A stretch of 64,000 nucleotides of DNA. It comes from Actinostola sp. cb2023 (Eukaryota > Cnidaria > Anthozoa > Actiniaria > Actinostolidae). Numbering within the stretch: the first letter of the stretch is position 1; every line of letters starts with the position of its first letter. Below, in pieces: positions 42,837 to 53,254 of the stretch. The DNA is taken from the NCBI GenBank assembly GCA_033675265.1, contig JAUJYZ010001538.1, positions 762,501 to 826,500 on the forward strand, in the 5' to 3' direction. The translations under genes were made by a program, and so were the position numbers. The notes under the pieces are model-generated. The model was not told where the DNA came from, searched no databases, and saw nothing but the letters and a program-made list of their open reading frames with translations.

Positions 42837-45800
42837 TTATAGATTGTGAAAACAGATGTGGGATAGGGCGTGGTCAAATAATGGGTGTAGGTAGGGGTAC
42901 AGCCTTTGACGAAAATGAGCCATCGTTGGAATTACCTTGTTTTTGCCCGTAGTTGCTTGAGATAAATAAGTGTACCACATCAAAGCAGCAGACTGCGAAC
43001 CTGTTCGAAACTTGTACGACGTACCTGGAATGAAAACGTTTGAATTAACAATCATGAATCTTTGCTGTGCGATCGTTAGGAATCCCTACCATGAATGTGG
43101 TCTGATAGTTCGAAGCAGTCTGTATGATGTGAATCTGACTTGATATGCACGATCCAATCTTCTATATTAACAACTTTTCGGGGTTTGCCTTTGAACTGAA
43201 CAAAGAAACAGATCATTACAACAACAACAACAACAACAATAACAACCGAACAAAACAGTTTCAATCACAGATGTTACCGTACACCATTATTAAACAGGAT
43301 TTTCAGACTACAAAAAAATATAAATACATGTACAAACAACTTACAGATGTTTTTTCTAGTTTGCCAACAGATCTGTGTTTTGGTAGGAAATAGTACAAAC
43401 ACGATTCATTTAAACCAACCCAGAATTTCTGCCAGGAAGATACCTGGAAAATACAGAATAAGATACAACAATATTAGTACAGAAACATAAAGCATTGCTG
43501 GCTGCTTTATGATCTCTTATTGTGTTCTCGCTTCCCTTGCCTGGCCCCCTTTCTTAGACCCATGGGAACTACTATAAGTACAGTACACAATAAGACGGAA
43601 CCCCACGTGGCTCAACTAGTCATAATCTAGATGCAAATTCGGCAATGTCATGCCTCCTATTAGAGTCGTTTTCTTAGGAGTGGGAAACCTACGGCACGGA
43701 GTTACCGTCACGGTACGGAATCGAATACATTGTAATCAACCAATCACAGCGCGCAAAATCATCGCTCAACCAATCAGAATGCTTGGATACGGCATGCTGA
43801 TGGCACGATACGGTCACGGTACCATACGAAAACGACTCTAACCGAGTGTGAGTACCGCAAGTTATGGACCACTAATTGACCAATCACAATTGACCATTTT
43901 TATTTGACATATAATACTCACTGTTAATTTTTTGCTATTTCTGAAAATCCAATCACAATTGACCATTTTTATTTGACATATAATACTCACTGTTAATTTT
44001 TTGCTATTTCTGAAAATCTTTTTCCTTCGTAAAAATCCTAGGTCAATACAAAACAAAATTATCATAATGCAATGATATTCCAACACACAAAACCAGGCAG
44101 AATAGAATTACCTTCGATGATAAACTCCGAATGAGGATGACAAAGTTCAGAATCATCACTTTCATAAACTCCACTAGAAAATAAGACAAAAAGATGTTGT
44201 TACTTATTTATTTGGAGAAATAATTTTCTTGATAAAAATAAACACATGGCATCGATTCCAGCAGAAATTAAATTGTTATTATTGTGAAGACTCCAGCTTA
44301 GATGCATTTGCTCAGTGTTAGCCTCATGCAAGTAAATGATTCACAAATACCAACGAGAATGCGAAAAAATATTGACATTGGACAATTTTTTAATTGCACG
44401 GGTTATTCTCTGGATTGAGGCTTTGGCTGAGCAAACGCGTCTTTTGTCAAGGAGTACAGCGGTGTCTAAACAACTCGAAACTGGAGTATTGCATTACATC
44501 AAAAGCAGCCACCATGCATAGTTTGAGAGTTGCTGGCTACTAATGATTCTAATTCATATAGTGATAGAAATACCTTGCTCTTTCAAAGGAGAGTGCAGAA
44601 TTTCTTTCATTAACTGGAGAAAAAAAATCAGCATACTTTTAGAATTACTTGATAAAGAAACTATGATGAGTATAGACAGAACAAATGTTCAGAAAAAATC
44701 AGACGCCTCGAGCGGGATTCGAACCCACGACACCCCTTTTCAAGGAACTGGGAATTGCTTCTCTAATGACGTACGAACCGCATCACCGTGAAGTTCCGAA
44801 AGTAGCGAGGTCGTTACTTTCGGATTTAGCAACCTAGGTAACTGTTACTTTCGGGGGGTCGCTACTTTCGAGTGGTCGCTACTTTCGGGGTGCTAAAATC
44901 GTTAACTTTTAGGAGCCTTTCCGTGTACCTAAACGACATCGTGTATGGTATTTTAACCAACAAACAAATATTCACAGGATCTAGAATGTTATTATGACTA
45001 TTGCTTTTGTTACATTTGCTTATCAGTGTAGCAGTAAATGTTCTGGCTCTTTACTAGCCTGCGTAGCGGCGCACGGGAAAAGGGAAGGAGGGAGGGGGAA
45101 GGGGGGAAGGGGAGGAGGAGGAGACGGGATTGGGGAGAGGGGATTGGGCTAGCTCTTTACGTGCTGTTTGCTAGTGCTGTTCGTCATCTAATCTAATCAT
45201 CGCTCTAGAGGAGGATCGCTACTTTCAGGGGGGATTTGTTAGCAAGCATCAATTTTTACTGTTACTTTCAGAGGGTCACTACTTTCGGGTGCTCGCTACT
45301 TTCGCAACTTTACGGTATATATTTTTTTAGGTGTGAGCAGGGAGGGTATTTATAGAATGCATGTAGATATTAGGTGTTCCTCATTACTTTTATGACATGT
45401 TTATAAACTTAAAGTGCCTATAAGCCCAAATTTGTTTTATTTTGGAAATCGATTCTTTATGAAGTAAATAATGGGATAGTGTAGTAGTTTCCTGGTTTGG
45501 GCTTCGCATAATTTGTGAGTTACAGAGGTTTGAAATCTCAATATTGAAATCACTGACGTAGAATCGGGAATTTGTCATAACTTATTTAGATTTTTTCAAG
45601 TAGCGCTTTTTCCTAAAATAGGAAGAAAGCTTATAAAACGATTTCTATAAACTGTGAAAGTATATTCCAAGTTTAGAAATGTCAGTAATTTGCACAAGGG
45701 CGTTTTTGTATAATAAATGAGGACTGGATCTACGTCATCTGATTTGCATATTGAGATTTCAAACCTCTATAACTCACAAATGCGAAGTCCAAACCAGGAA

Positions 45801-48800
45801 ACTACTACACTATCCCATTATTTACTTCATAAAGAATCGATTTCCAAAATAAAACAAATTGGGCTTATAGGCACTTTAAGCTATTATTATTATTATTATA
45901 TATTTATTATTATTACATTTACCAACCTAAGCTTTCCCTGTCCTTTCCATCCATTGCTACAATACTGTCATCTAACAGATTCCTTGAACTTGTACTGCTT
46001 GCAAGACTATCAAACAGAATAATTTTATATGTCATCACAATGACAAGCTAAAAATCAGGCAGTATCCAATGCTCTTACTCCGACAAACGGCTAAGGCTCA
46101 AAACATCAGTAATTAAGTTATAATAAGTAAAGTTAAGTACTCTTTTTTACAGATTTCCTTCAACCATTGAATTTATCATTATAAAACCGACGCAGCCAAT
46201 ACTAGTGACTATTCGCTAGTGTCCAGTATACAATATAACAACAACAACAACAACAACAACAACAGAATCATTTTATATGTTGTCACATTTATGGCAAACT
46301 AAAAATCAGGCAGTATACAATGCTCAATACTCCGACGAACGGCTAAGGCTCAAAACGTATATTATTAACGGAAATACTTACCTTAGAGATTCTAGAGACG
46401 ATTTCACAACAGTCTGCATAACACTTAGAGCAGAGACGGTGTTAGTATATGTCATTGAATATATAAATTGATTAAAGAATAAAGAGCCACTTTTAAAAAA
46501 CATAGAAGAAGAAAAAACACTTACTTTGTGCCGAGACTTTGTACCTTCCTGTGTCCAGGTACAAATGCAGTAGTGGTTGTTTTTGCAGGACATCCAGCTG
46601 AGACATTTAGACAAATTAAGAAATCAGTATATCACTCAGACTGTCATACATTCTCTTGACGCTATTAATTATGCCCGCCCCCAGATTTTCTGGGTGTGTT
46701 GGTGCCAGGTCATATTGATGGGGTACAAATGTTCATTTTATTCATATTACCATCTAGACTTTCTCTTGATCTTGTGTTATTGTAATTATCAGTATTAATA
46801 GTTGGTTCAATCTGAAGGGATAATCTGTAAAGAAATACAATATTTATTTTGTGAGATCAAACAAAAATAGTCACTTGAATGAGTGAATGTGTCTACTGCT
46901 AGTTATACATGTAAATGTCAAAATATGTTATGTCAGAAGAGTTCCCATTATATACATTGTACAACATGAATAGGCGAAACGTTTAGGCAAACGCGATCTG
47001 TCACGGTGGCAAAACAGCCGTAATTCGTGGAATTAGTTCCCAGTCTTTTCTCTTTCTTTTGTTAACATTACGGACGGACTTACATCTGGAGATACTTCAT
47101 GTCAGATTTCGTACATATTACTTTATCAATATAATATAGTCAACATTTCACTAATTTCGACAGTCACATGAAGTATCTTCTGGTAAACTCAATGACATAG
47201 TGTCTACAGCTGGTTCTCAGACACAAAAATACTACTAGGACAATAATTATTATTAGGACAAGACTACAACGATACTCTGAACAGGATATTCGCATACCTG
47301 TAGTTGTTGTCTTCCAAAAATTTCTGTAATTCTTCAATGTAGTTCATAGACTTCAAATAGTCCTGAATGTGGGGTTGAGGTTCTATGATACCTGCAAAAT
47401 AAATCATTTAAAAAACTTATCAATCAATCAATTCAATCAATCAATTTATTAAAGTCGTGACGTGGTATGTGGGATGTGGTTGCCCAATGCATCCAAGCCA
47501 GCTGAGGCTCGTAAAAAATGAACATATCAATTTTATAAACTTTGCGTAATTTTATTGTACACATGTATACAGTCATTCTCAAAAAGGTTGTCCAGATGAA
47601 AAGACTACAACACTACAATAAAGTCACGTGATTCATTATGTATTCAATTTCCTCGCATGGAATTTCAATTTGAGATGCAAAAGTACATGGTATTGTGAGA
47701 ACTGAATGTAATGGTGCTGGTATCAACTCGCAGTTCCGCGTGCAGAAATTGAAAACGTAATGAATCACGTAACTTTATTGTAGTATTGTAGTCTTTTCAT
47801 CTGGACAACCTTTTTGAGAATGACCGTATATAATAATTATATTCAGTTGCAGTACACTGGTATGCATAAGTATGGTGATTCCATGGACTCTATGATATGC
47901 AAAGGAGAGCTGGTCGATTAGAGCCATCGCATGCATGTACAGTACATACAGTACTTGTATATCTTTTGTATTTTTAATTATAGCTGCCTGTGATCTTTGG
48001 TAGAGAAATGTATTTCAATAATTATTGTATTCTGAGATAAACAAATAGGACATGTATCTATACATCGCAACCATTTTTGTGTCGTCACGCAATGCTCCCT
48101 CCCCACAAATAGTTGTGGGGAGGGAGTGGGGACCAACACAAAGAATGGCTGTGAGGGAGACTATCTCTATGAGGGATGATAGGGGCAAAATTAAGACATG
48201 TCATACCGTAATCTGATTGTTGAAACTCTGCAATAATTCTGATGATGTCATTCATCTAAGAGGGAAAATACACACACTATGTTACAAAATAGTTCACTTA
48301 ATTATATTTATCAGTTCATTGGAACAGGTGGTTATTAATGTCAGACCTTTTGAGGATACGGTATACAGTATAATTTTGCAATTACTTTTTTAGTTCGTTC
48401 CTTGTCCATTCCTCCAGTACTTGGGTGCATAGTATCAACATAAGTTAAGTCAGTTAAGTACATTCCTTGAACAAAATCACAAAAACAAAATAATAAATGA
48501 GTAATTTATTTAGACTCAATCTTTTTCTCTCAATATTTGGCAAAATGGCTTATAAACATGTGAGCGGAACTCGATACACTGTTCTTACCTAAATGTGGAA
48601 TGCAAGGTAGCCTTACTGTACTTAAATATTCTCTTAGCTTTATCCTGCAGAGAAAATGTACAATGTGAACAACCAATGTTATATCAAGTAGAACTTTTAG
48701 TCTGATTGCTATTCAATCATACCTGTTTTCATTTTCTGAAAGTAAATCCACAAACTTTTCAAAGGATGCATGTTCTCTTTTAGGTAGATTCTGAATGAAG

Positions 48801-51800
48801 AAATGATGGAGGTTTGATGTCATGTCAATGAGAATGATGTTGATGACAATGATGATGACAATAGTGTACTGTGTATTATTACTGATGACGATGAGGTTCT
48901 TACATTGTATTACAATGAACACAATACTAGGAAATAAGACTGTGTAGCACTACTGAAACACCACTTCATGGTTCTGTTGAGTGCCCATGAACAATGGTAC
49001 CAAGTTGAGGTTGTCCTTGTGCAAATACAATAATTGAATGAAAGCACAAGGACAACCTGCACTTGATACCATTGTTTGTGGCTACTGAACAGAACCGTGA
49101 AGTGCTGTATTTATAGCACTTTAACTTTCCCTTAATTTCTGGGAGTCGACAAAACGCTGACCCCCGGTCCATGGACCACCCCATGGACCACCCCATGGAC
49201 CACCCCATGGACCACCCTATGGACTACCTCCAGAATCATTATAATAATTATTAGTGCATCATAACAATATCTCAATGCACATTCTAATTATCAGTGACAC
49301 CTGCGGAAATTATAAAGAGGTTGAGACTAGAGCTGTTGGTTTACGAGAATCAAGGCTTATAATGGCATAAGCGACCACATGCTAAAACAATAGAGTCTGG
49401 TTGCTTTCAAGAACTTTTCACACAAAGCTTGGGATATGTAAATGTTATAGTCATTGTGAAAGTACACTCATGCATCCAGATATTCAAAACCTCTTATTCA
49501 TATGATTACGATGTCTTCATTTTGATGTCATCTAGTTAATACACTACACATGTATGTGATCAAATACTAAAGTGTACTTTTATTAATTATTGACTATTAT
49601 AAAAGTCAGACTATTTGTCTGAGTGGTTGCTTATGAGAGCTTATAAAAATAAAGGAAAAGTGGTTATTCCCAAGAGTGGTCGTGGTCACTTAACGGGAGT
49701 AGTTGCTTTACACATGAGCTTTGAATTACAGTTTGAGTGACACTTTAGGGTTTCATAATGGTAGTTGCAACTAGAGCTGATCGCTTCTAAATGAGAGCAC
49801 AGTCACAAGGAGAGCTTTGACTCAGTACTTTGTGTGTGCTTACCTCCCATGTCTGGTCTAGTCGATATACTGGGACACTTTGTAAACCTGATATGATAGC
49901 CTTGAGAGCATGTGTGTGCTTAACTCCCATGTCTGGTCTAGTCGATATACTGGGACACTTTGTAAACCTGATATGATAGCCTTGAGAGCATGTGTGTGCT
50001 TACCTCCCATGTCTGGTCTAGTCGATATACTGGGACACTTTGTAAACCTGATATGATAGCCTTGAGAGCATGAAGATTATTCATCTCAAAAAATTTCTGA
50101 AATAAAATACAAGTACGGTAATAATTATTGTCCCCATTTGTTACAGCCATTACGTGGTCACTTAACCAACACTATAGTATTCCCTGAAGGTCAGTCAAAG
50201 CAACACAAGTTTGAGAGTATGTTATATATTGCAATCAAAACCACTGAGAGGGTTTTCAATCCTAATGATGTGCTGGTACTCCAAGTGCACTTTCCATTTC
50301 AAAAACAGACCCATCAGTCTGTCTCAATTTGATTTGAATACAAGAAGTATAGAGTATATACATGTAGATGTTGCTATGACCATGTGTCTTAGCCCATGAT
50401 GTCTTGTGACAATGTTTTGACTTTGTATTGATATGCATAAGCTTTAATGTACCTATTAAATAGATCAGAGTATAATTGTTTTTTGGTCAACAATGTGGTT
50501 CAAACCGATGCCAAATTGTTCAGATTTTCTTCTGATATGAATAAATAAATAAATAAATGTTGGTTCTTATATAGTGCATTTTACATACTAGTGTCAATGC
50601 GCTTTACAACTGACGGAGGATATGAAATCTCATTCAAATTTTGATTTCCATAGCATCTGAAAATACTGTATGCACAGAAGGTATCATGGTCTTTAATAAT
50701 GCAACCAAGACTCCCAAAAAGGACTGCCTCCATCAGCACTCCATTTTGTGGTCTATCTGGGTTGTATGAAAGGTGGATAGCACTATGTGTTGGATAAATC
50801 CTTATCCAGTGGATAACTTTTAATTATTAGATAACAGCATCAACTTTATATCCATTGGATAAGTATTTATCCAACGGATCTAGCATTATCCACCTTTTGT
50901 GCATTCGGGGACATCAGTAGAAAGATCTCCTCAAATGGAAAGCAAGTACCTAGTTTAACTGTTACTGCATGGGTTTCATTAGTATCCTCTATTTCTTTCT
51001 TACCTTTGCTATTTTAATGAAATGAGACATGACAACTACTCTAGTCTTTAACTTTTTTGCATTGAGGATTTCCCTTACAACCCAAAAGCTAATCTGAAAT
51101 GAAACAACAATATGAAAAACAAATATTATCATTCAACTCATTTCTATCCGCAGTTCTGATTGGCTGCAAGACCTGCAAATAACTGCGTACAAATAACGGT
51201 CTGAGCATGCGCAGTGAAGATTAAGCAATGTTTGCTGCAAATAACGGTCTGAGCATGCGCACTTAATTGATCATTCAAAGTGTAAACATGGCAGCTCGTT
51301 TTACAATATTTTTTCTTGATGTTTATATTCAATAAATTCCTTATTGAGAGAAATGAGTCGAATGATAAAACAATTATTGAATTCGGTTATCGCAAAATAT
51401 CGTGATTTTGTCAGTGTCTCGCAGAATAATTATTTGCCTCTGCCTTCGGCATTGGCAAATAATTAATCTGCTCGCCACTGACAAATCACAATATTTTGCT
51501 CAACCTCGTTCAATAATTGCTTATTGTTACATTATTCATGGTTAGCATATGAATTAATTTTAGTACATGTATTAAATTGAATATAACTTTGCTTACATGG
51601 TTAAATCGCCTTATAAATGCCACTACATGAGGTGCATAGTTAAGCTTCTGCTTCTTTGCCCAGCCACAGCTAGACAGTTCCTGAAAGACATGTATTAAAA
51701 CAATGTTAGCAATGAAATGCAGAACAAAATATTTAGTTCTAAGCAGTGCCAGGTTTCAAAGTTGCCAGCTAGAATACCTCAGGTTGTATGGCCTTAAATA

Positions 51801-53254
51801 CTTCAATGTCCCTGTACGTTACTTCTCTCTACAATACAGAATGAGATAATGATGCTGATCAATGATGACAATAATATTAATAATAATTAAGTTCTAGTGC
51901 AAAACTAAGATTGGAAATAAAGTACTTCTGGTGAATTTTTTCCCAAATTTATTTTTTCCCGGACCCAAGAAAAAATAAAATTCAGAAAAATATCACCACA
52001 GACAACAAAGGTGTATAGGGGGAAAAAGTACTTTTATTTCCAATTTTATTTTTTTACAGAATTGATGCTTGTGATCTCAATGCCCTTATTGCTTCCTGCT
52101 GGACAATAATAATTTCAGTTTATTGGTGTATTTATAATAGAACTAAGTTAACCCTGGACAGTCAGTGGACACTCTGATATGTACACATTAAAGAAATATT
52201 AACTAAGAATAGCAATAACAACAATATATATTTTATATGTCACAACTTACAGCAAATTCATCTGGTGTTACTTTTCTTATATCAAACAAAACTGCATCAA
52301 AGTTTTTGGAACTGACAGCATCTAGCTCGTCCTCTGACACCTAGTGTACAACAAACAAGATATAATTAGTGCAACATTTCAGAAATCAAATTGATAATAT
52401 GTTTGATATACTATACTACAGTCATTTGCAAAAATTCTGGCCGCTACGAAATATCAATATATCAATATATCGGGTGCATTATGGGTAAATAAAATAATCG
52501 AAAATTCCCCTTAAAGCGGGTTAACGCCAGCAAAGTTGGTAGAAATATTTAGTATAATGTTTATTTTAGTCTTATGTTTGTTGTTTGTAAATTTTGCTTC
52601 ATTTAATAAGTTAGGAAACTCAAAATAGTATTATTTAATTACCCACAATGCACCCAATATACATGCTCGAGGATCCAGCGGTTTTTGTCCGCGCTCCGAA
52701 GTCACCGGCCGAAACAACTCATTGCGCGGACAAAAACCGCTGGATCCTCGAGCATGCCCAATATATTGATATATTGATATTTCGTGGCGGCCAGAATTTT
52801 TGCAAATGACTGTATCAATGTAGTATTCTATATAATATTATATCTTATCGAATTCATGAATAATTAATGTCAGAGGGAAATACAATAGAAATCATAAGCG
52901 TAGCAGACATCTGTAAATCAGATACAGAATCATACTCATTTGTATTCAACTTTAACTTGGATTTTCTCGGCCAAACTGTTTCCTATCATCCAAATTATAG
53001 TAAAACATCCACTGGCAAGGTTGCAGGATATATTGCAGGATGATCACAGTCTATATTATTATTATTATTATTACATTGGGGCTGACTCTTCCTGTCCAGA
53101 ATGCCTGTTGCAATATTGAGAGCAATTCAATGCATGTTTATACCTCTGACAAGTCACTGGTCGAACTGCTGAAATCATCGTCAGCTACATCATTAACTTG
53201 TGAGAGTGGCTCAGCAGTTAGAGGATAGGACTGCCTTGTTTTTCTCTCATTCAT
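42837..53254 (-). CDS. RALGPS: RALGPS1/2-type Ral guanine-nucleotide exchange factor (RasGEF + PH)
   Basis: Nineteen minus-strand exons join in phase: 53144-53254 (ATG), 52251-52340, 51778-51828, 51597-51680, 51004-51093, 50004-50096, 48723-48790, 48589-48644, 48386-48465, 48207-48255, 47298-47391, 46751-46824, 46525-46597, 46382-46423, 44112-44173, 43991-44037, 43345-43443, 43090-43195, 42837-43024 (stop), giving 518 aa (human 557-583). RALGPS proteins activate Ral GTPases at membranes. The RasGEF core spans ~45-300: [94 protein letters not shown]. The linker keeps [11 protein letters not shown], and the PH domain (~373-490) has [24 protein letters not shown] and MWYTYLSQ. I see no PxxP SH3-binding cluster, unlike vertebrates. 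The last exon reads on past the donor-like GGTAAT at 42935; this end is less certain. A minus-strand donor at 54401 may end a 5' UTR exon. Confidence 0.9.
43661..43840. mobile_element. TAGAGTCGTTTTC MITE (RALGPS intron)
   Basis: TAGAGTCGTTTTCTTAGG and ACGAAAACGACTCTA are inverted ends; the interior has CACGGTACGG/CCGTATCG-like inverted motifs and two ACCAATCA repeats. It is related in style to the TTAGAGCAGATTTCG family. Confidence 0.7.
43881..44018 (-). repeat. 69-bp tandem duplication of a RALGPS exon end plus splice donor
   Basis: Two 69-bp units (43881-43949, 43950-44018), virtually identical, begin CAATCACAATTGACCATTTT. Each carries, on the minus strand, the 3' end of PH exon 16 (IFRNSKKLT) and its GTGAGT donor. 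The second donor stays in frame. Confidence 0.93.
44705..44790 (-). mobile_element. tRNA-derived SINE-like fragment (RALGPS intron)
   Basis: On the minus strand GTGGGTTCGAATCCCGCTCG is a perfect tRNA B-box with T-arm. The 5' half (GTGATGCGGTTCGTACGTC) does not fold as a tRNA D-arm and the anticodon arm is not evident, so this looks like a degenerate pol III SINE head. It abuts the CTACTTTCGGG element. Confidence 0.45.
44785..45317. mobile_element. CGCTACTTTCGGG-repeat element, copy 2 (RALGPS intron)
   Basis: Homologous to 23155-23622 along its length (shared GTTACTTTCGGATTTAGCAA, GGAGCC, TTCGTCATCTAATCTAATC, CGCTCTAGAGGAGGAT). It is interrupted by the nested element at 45055-45151. Confidence 0.78.
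45055..45151. mobile_element. Nested purine-rich TAGCC element with 9-bp TSD
   Basis: It starts TAGCCTGCGTAGCGGCGCAC, has a G/A-only core (GGGAAGGAGGGAGGGGGAAG) and ends TTGGGCTA. It is flanked by GCTCTTTAC at 45046-45054 and 45152-45160. The copy of the host element at 23155-23622 has the single, uninterrupted TCTCTTTGCGTGCTG there, an empty site. Confidence 0.88.
45409..45879. mobile_element. Large hairpin element TTAAAGTGCCTATAAGCCC (RALGPS intron)
   Basis: The arms of ~165 bp are close to perfect: TTAAAGTGCCTATAAGCCC / GGGCTTATAGGCACTTTAA through GGTTTGAAATCTCAATATTG. The spacer is ~130 bp. Its inner arm shares AGGTTTGAAA and CTCAATATGCA-type sequence with 27774-28485. Confidence 0.85.
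47570..47826. mobile_element. Tc1/mariner-like MITE CAGTCATTCTCAAAAAGG, TA target (RALGPS intron)
   Basis: CAGTCATTCTCAAAAAGGTT and AACCTTTTTGAGAATGACCG bound 257 bp flanked by TA. Pairing continues through GTCCAGATGAAAAGACTACA. Confidence 0.82.
48085..48132. mobile_element. Short hairpin CTCCCTCCCCACAA
   Basis: CTCCCTCCCCACAA and TTGTGGGGAGGGAG form a near-perfect stem with a tiny loop, within CGTCACGCAATG context. Probably a MITE core. Confidence 0.5.
48959..49106. mobile_element. Hairpin MITE CACCACTTCATGGTTCTGTT (RALGPS intron)
   Basis: The arms CACTTCATGGTTCTGTTGAG / CAGAACCGTGAAGTG and AAGGACAACCT / AGGTTGTCCTT pair over ~65 bp. Confidence 0.7.
49167..49222. repeat. 13-bp tandem repeat CATGGACCACCCC
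   Basis: About four and a half copies of CATGGACCACCCC, the last with CTATGGACTACC. It lies in a RALGPS intron. Confidence 0.85.
49831..50080 (-). repeat. Triple 80-bp duplication of a RALGPS exon end plus splice donor
   Basis: Three 80-bp units start TACCTCCCATGTCTGG at 49841, 50001 and (as TAACTCCC) at 49921. Each contains, on the minus strand, the last 66 bp of RasGEF exon 6 ([22 protein letters not shown]) and the donor. The unit at 50001 belongs to the intact exon; the middle unit has lost its donor GT. Confidence 0.93.
50757..50911. mobile_element. GGATAG-family MITE, copy 4 (RALGPS intron)
   Basis: GGTTGTATGAAAGGTGGATAGC and TCTAGCATTATCCACCTTTTGTGC-type ends are inverted; TTATCCAGTGGATAA lies inside. 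Confidence 0.7.
51370..51527. mobile_element. Hairpin MITE CAATTATTGAA (RALGPS intron)
   Basis: CAATTATTGAATTCGGTTAT and GTTCAATAATTG are inverted ends; GCAAAATATCGTGATTTTGTCAGTG pairs with the CACTGACAAATCACAATATTTTGC arm, and AATTATTTGCC pairs near the loop. Upstream, AAATAACGGTCTGAGCATGC occurs twice (51189, 51238). Confidence 0.75.
51911..52048. mobile_element. Short inverted-repeat element TTGGAAATAAAGTACTT (RALGPS intron)
   Basis: TTGGAAATAAAGTACTT and AAGTACTTTTATTTCCAA are inverted; the interior is A/T-rich with TTTTTCCCGG. Confidence 0.6.
52419..52812. mobile_element. Tc1/mariner-like MITE with nested insertion, TA target (RALGPS intron)
   Basis: CAGTCATTTGCAAAAATTCT and AGAATTTTTGCAAATGACTG bound the element, flanked by TA. 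Pairing continues through GGCCGC and GAAATATCAATATATC. The CATGCTCGAGG MITE is inserted at 52662. Confidence 0.85.
52662..52756. mobile_element. CATGCTCGAGG MITE, copy 2, nested, 9-bp TSD
   Basis: The termini are CATGCTCGAGGATCCAGCGG and CCGCTGGATCCTCGAGCATG, with TTTTTGTCCGCG continuing the stem. It is flanked by the perfect 9-bp duplication CCCAATATA at 52653-52661 and 52757-52765. Same family as 6432-6534. Confidence 0.92.

Noticed and set aside
44705..44790. Possible tRNA gene on the minus strand
   Set aside because: B-box and T-arm are good, but D-arm, anticodon arm and acceptor pairing are not present; classed as SINE-like.
49008..49208. Frame with repeated Met-Gly-Trp-Ser
   Set aside because: Antisense of the 13-bp CATGGACCACCCC tandem repeat and a hairpin MITE.
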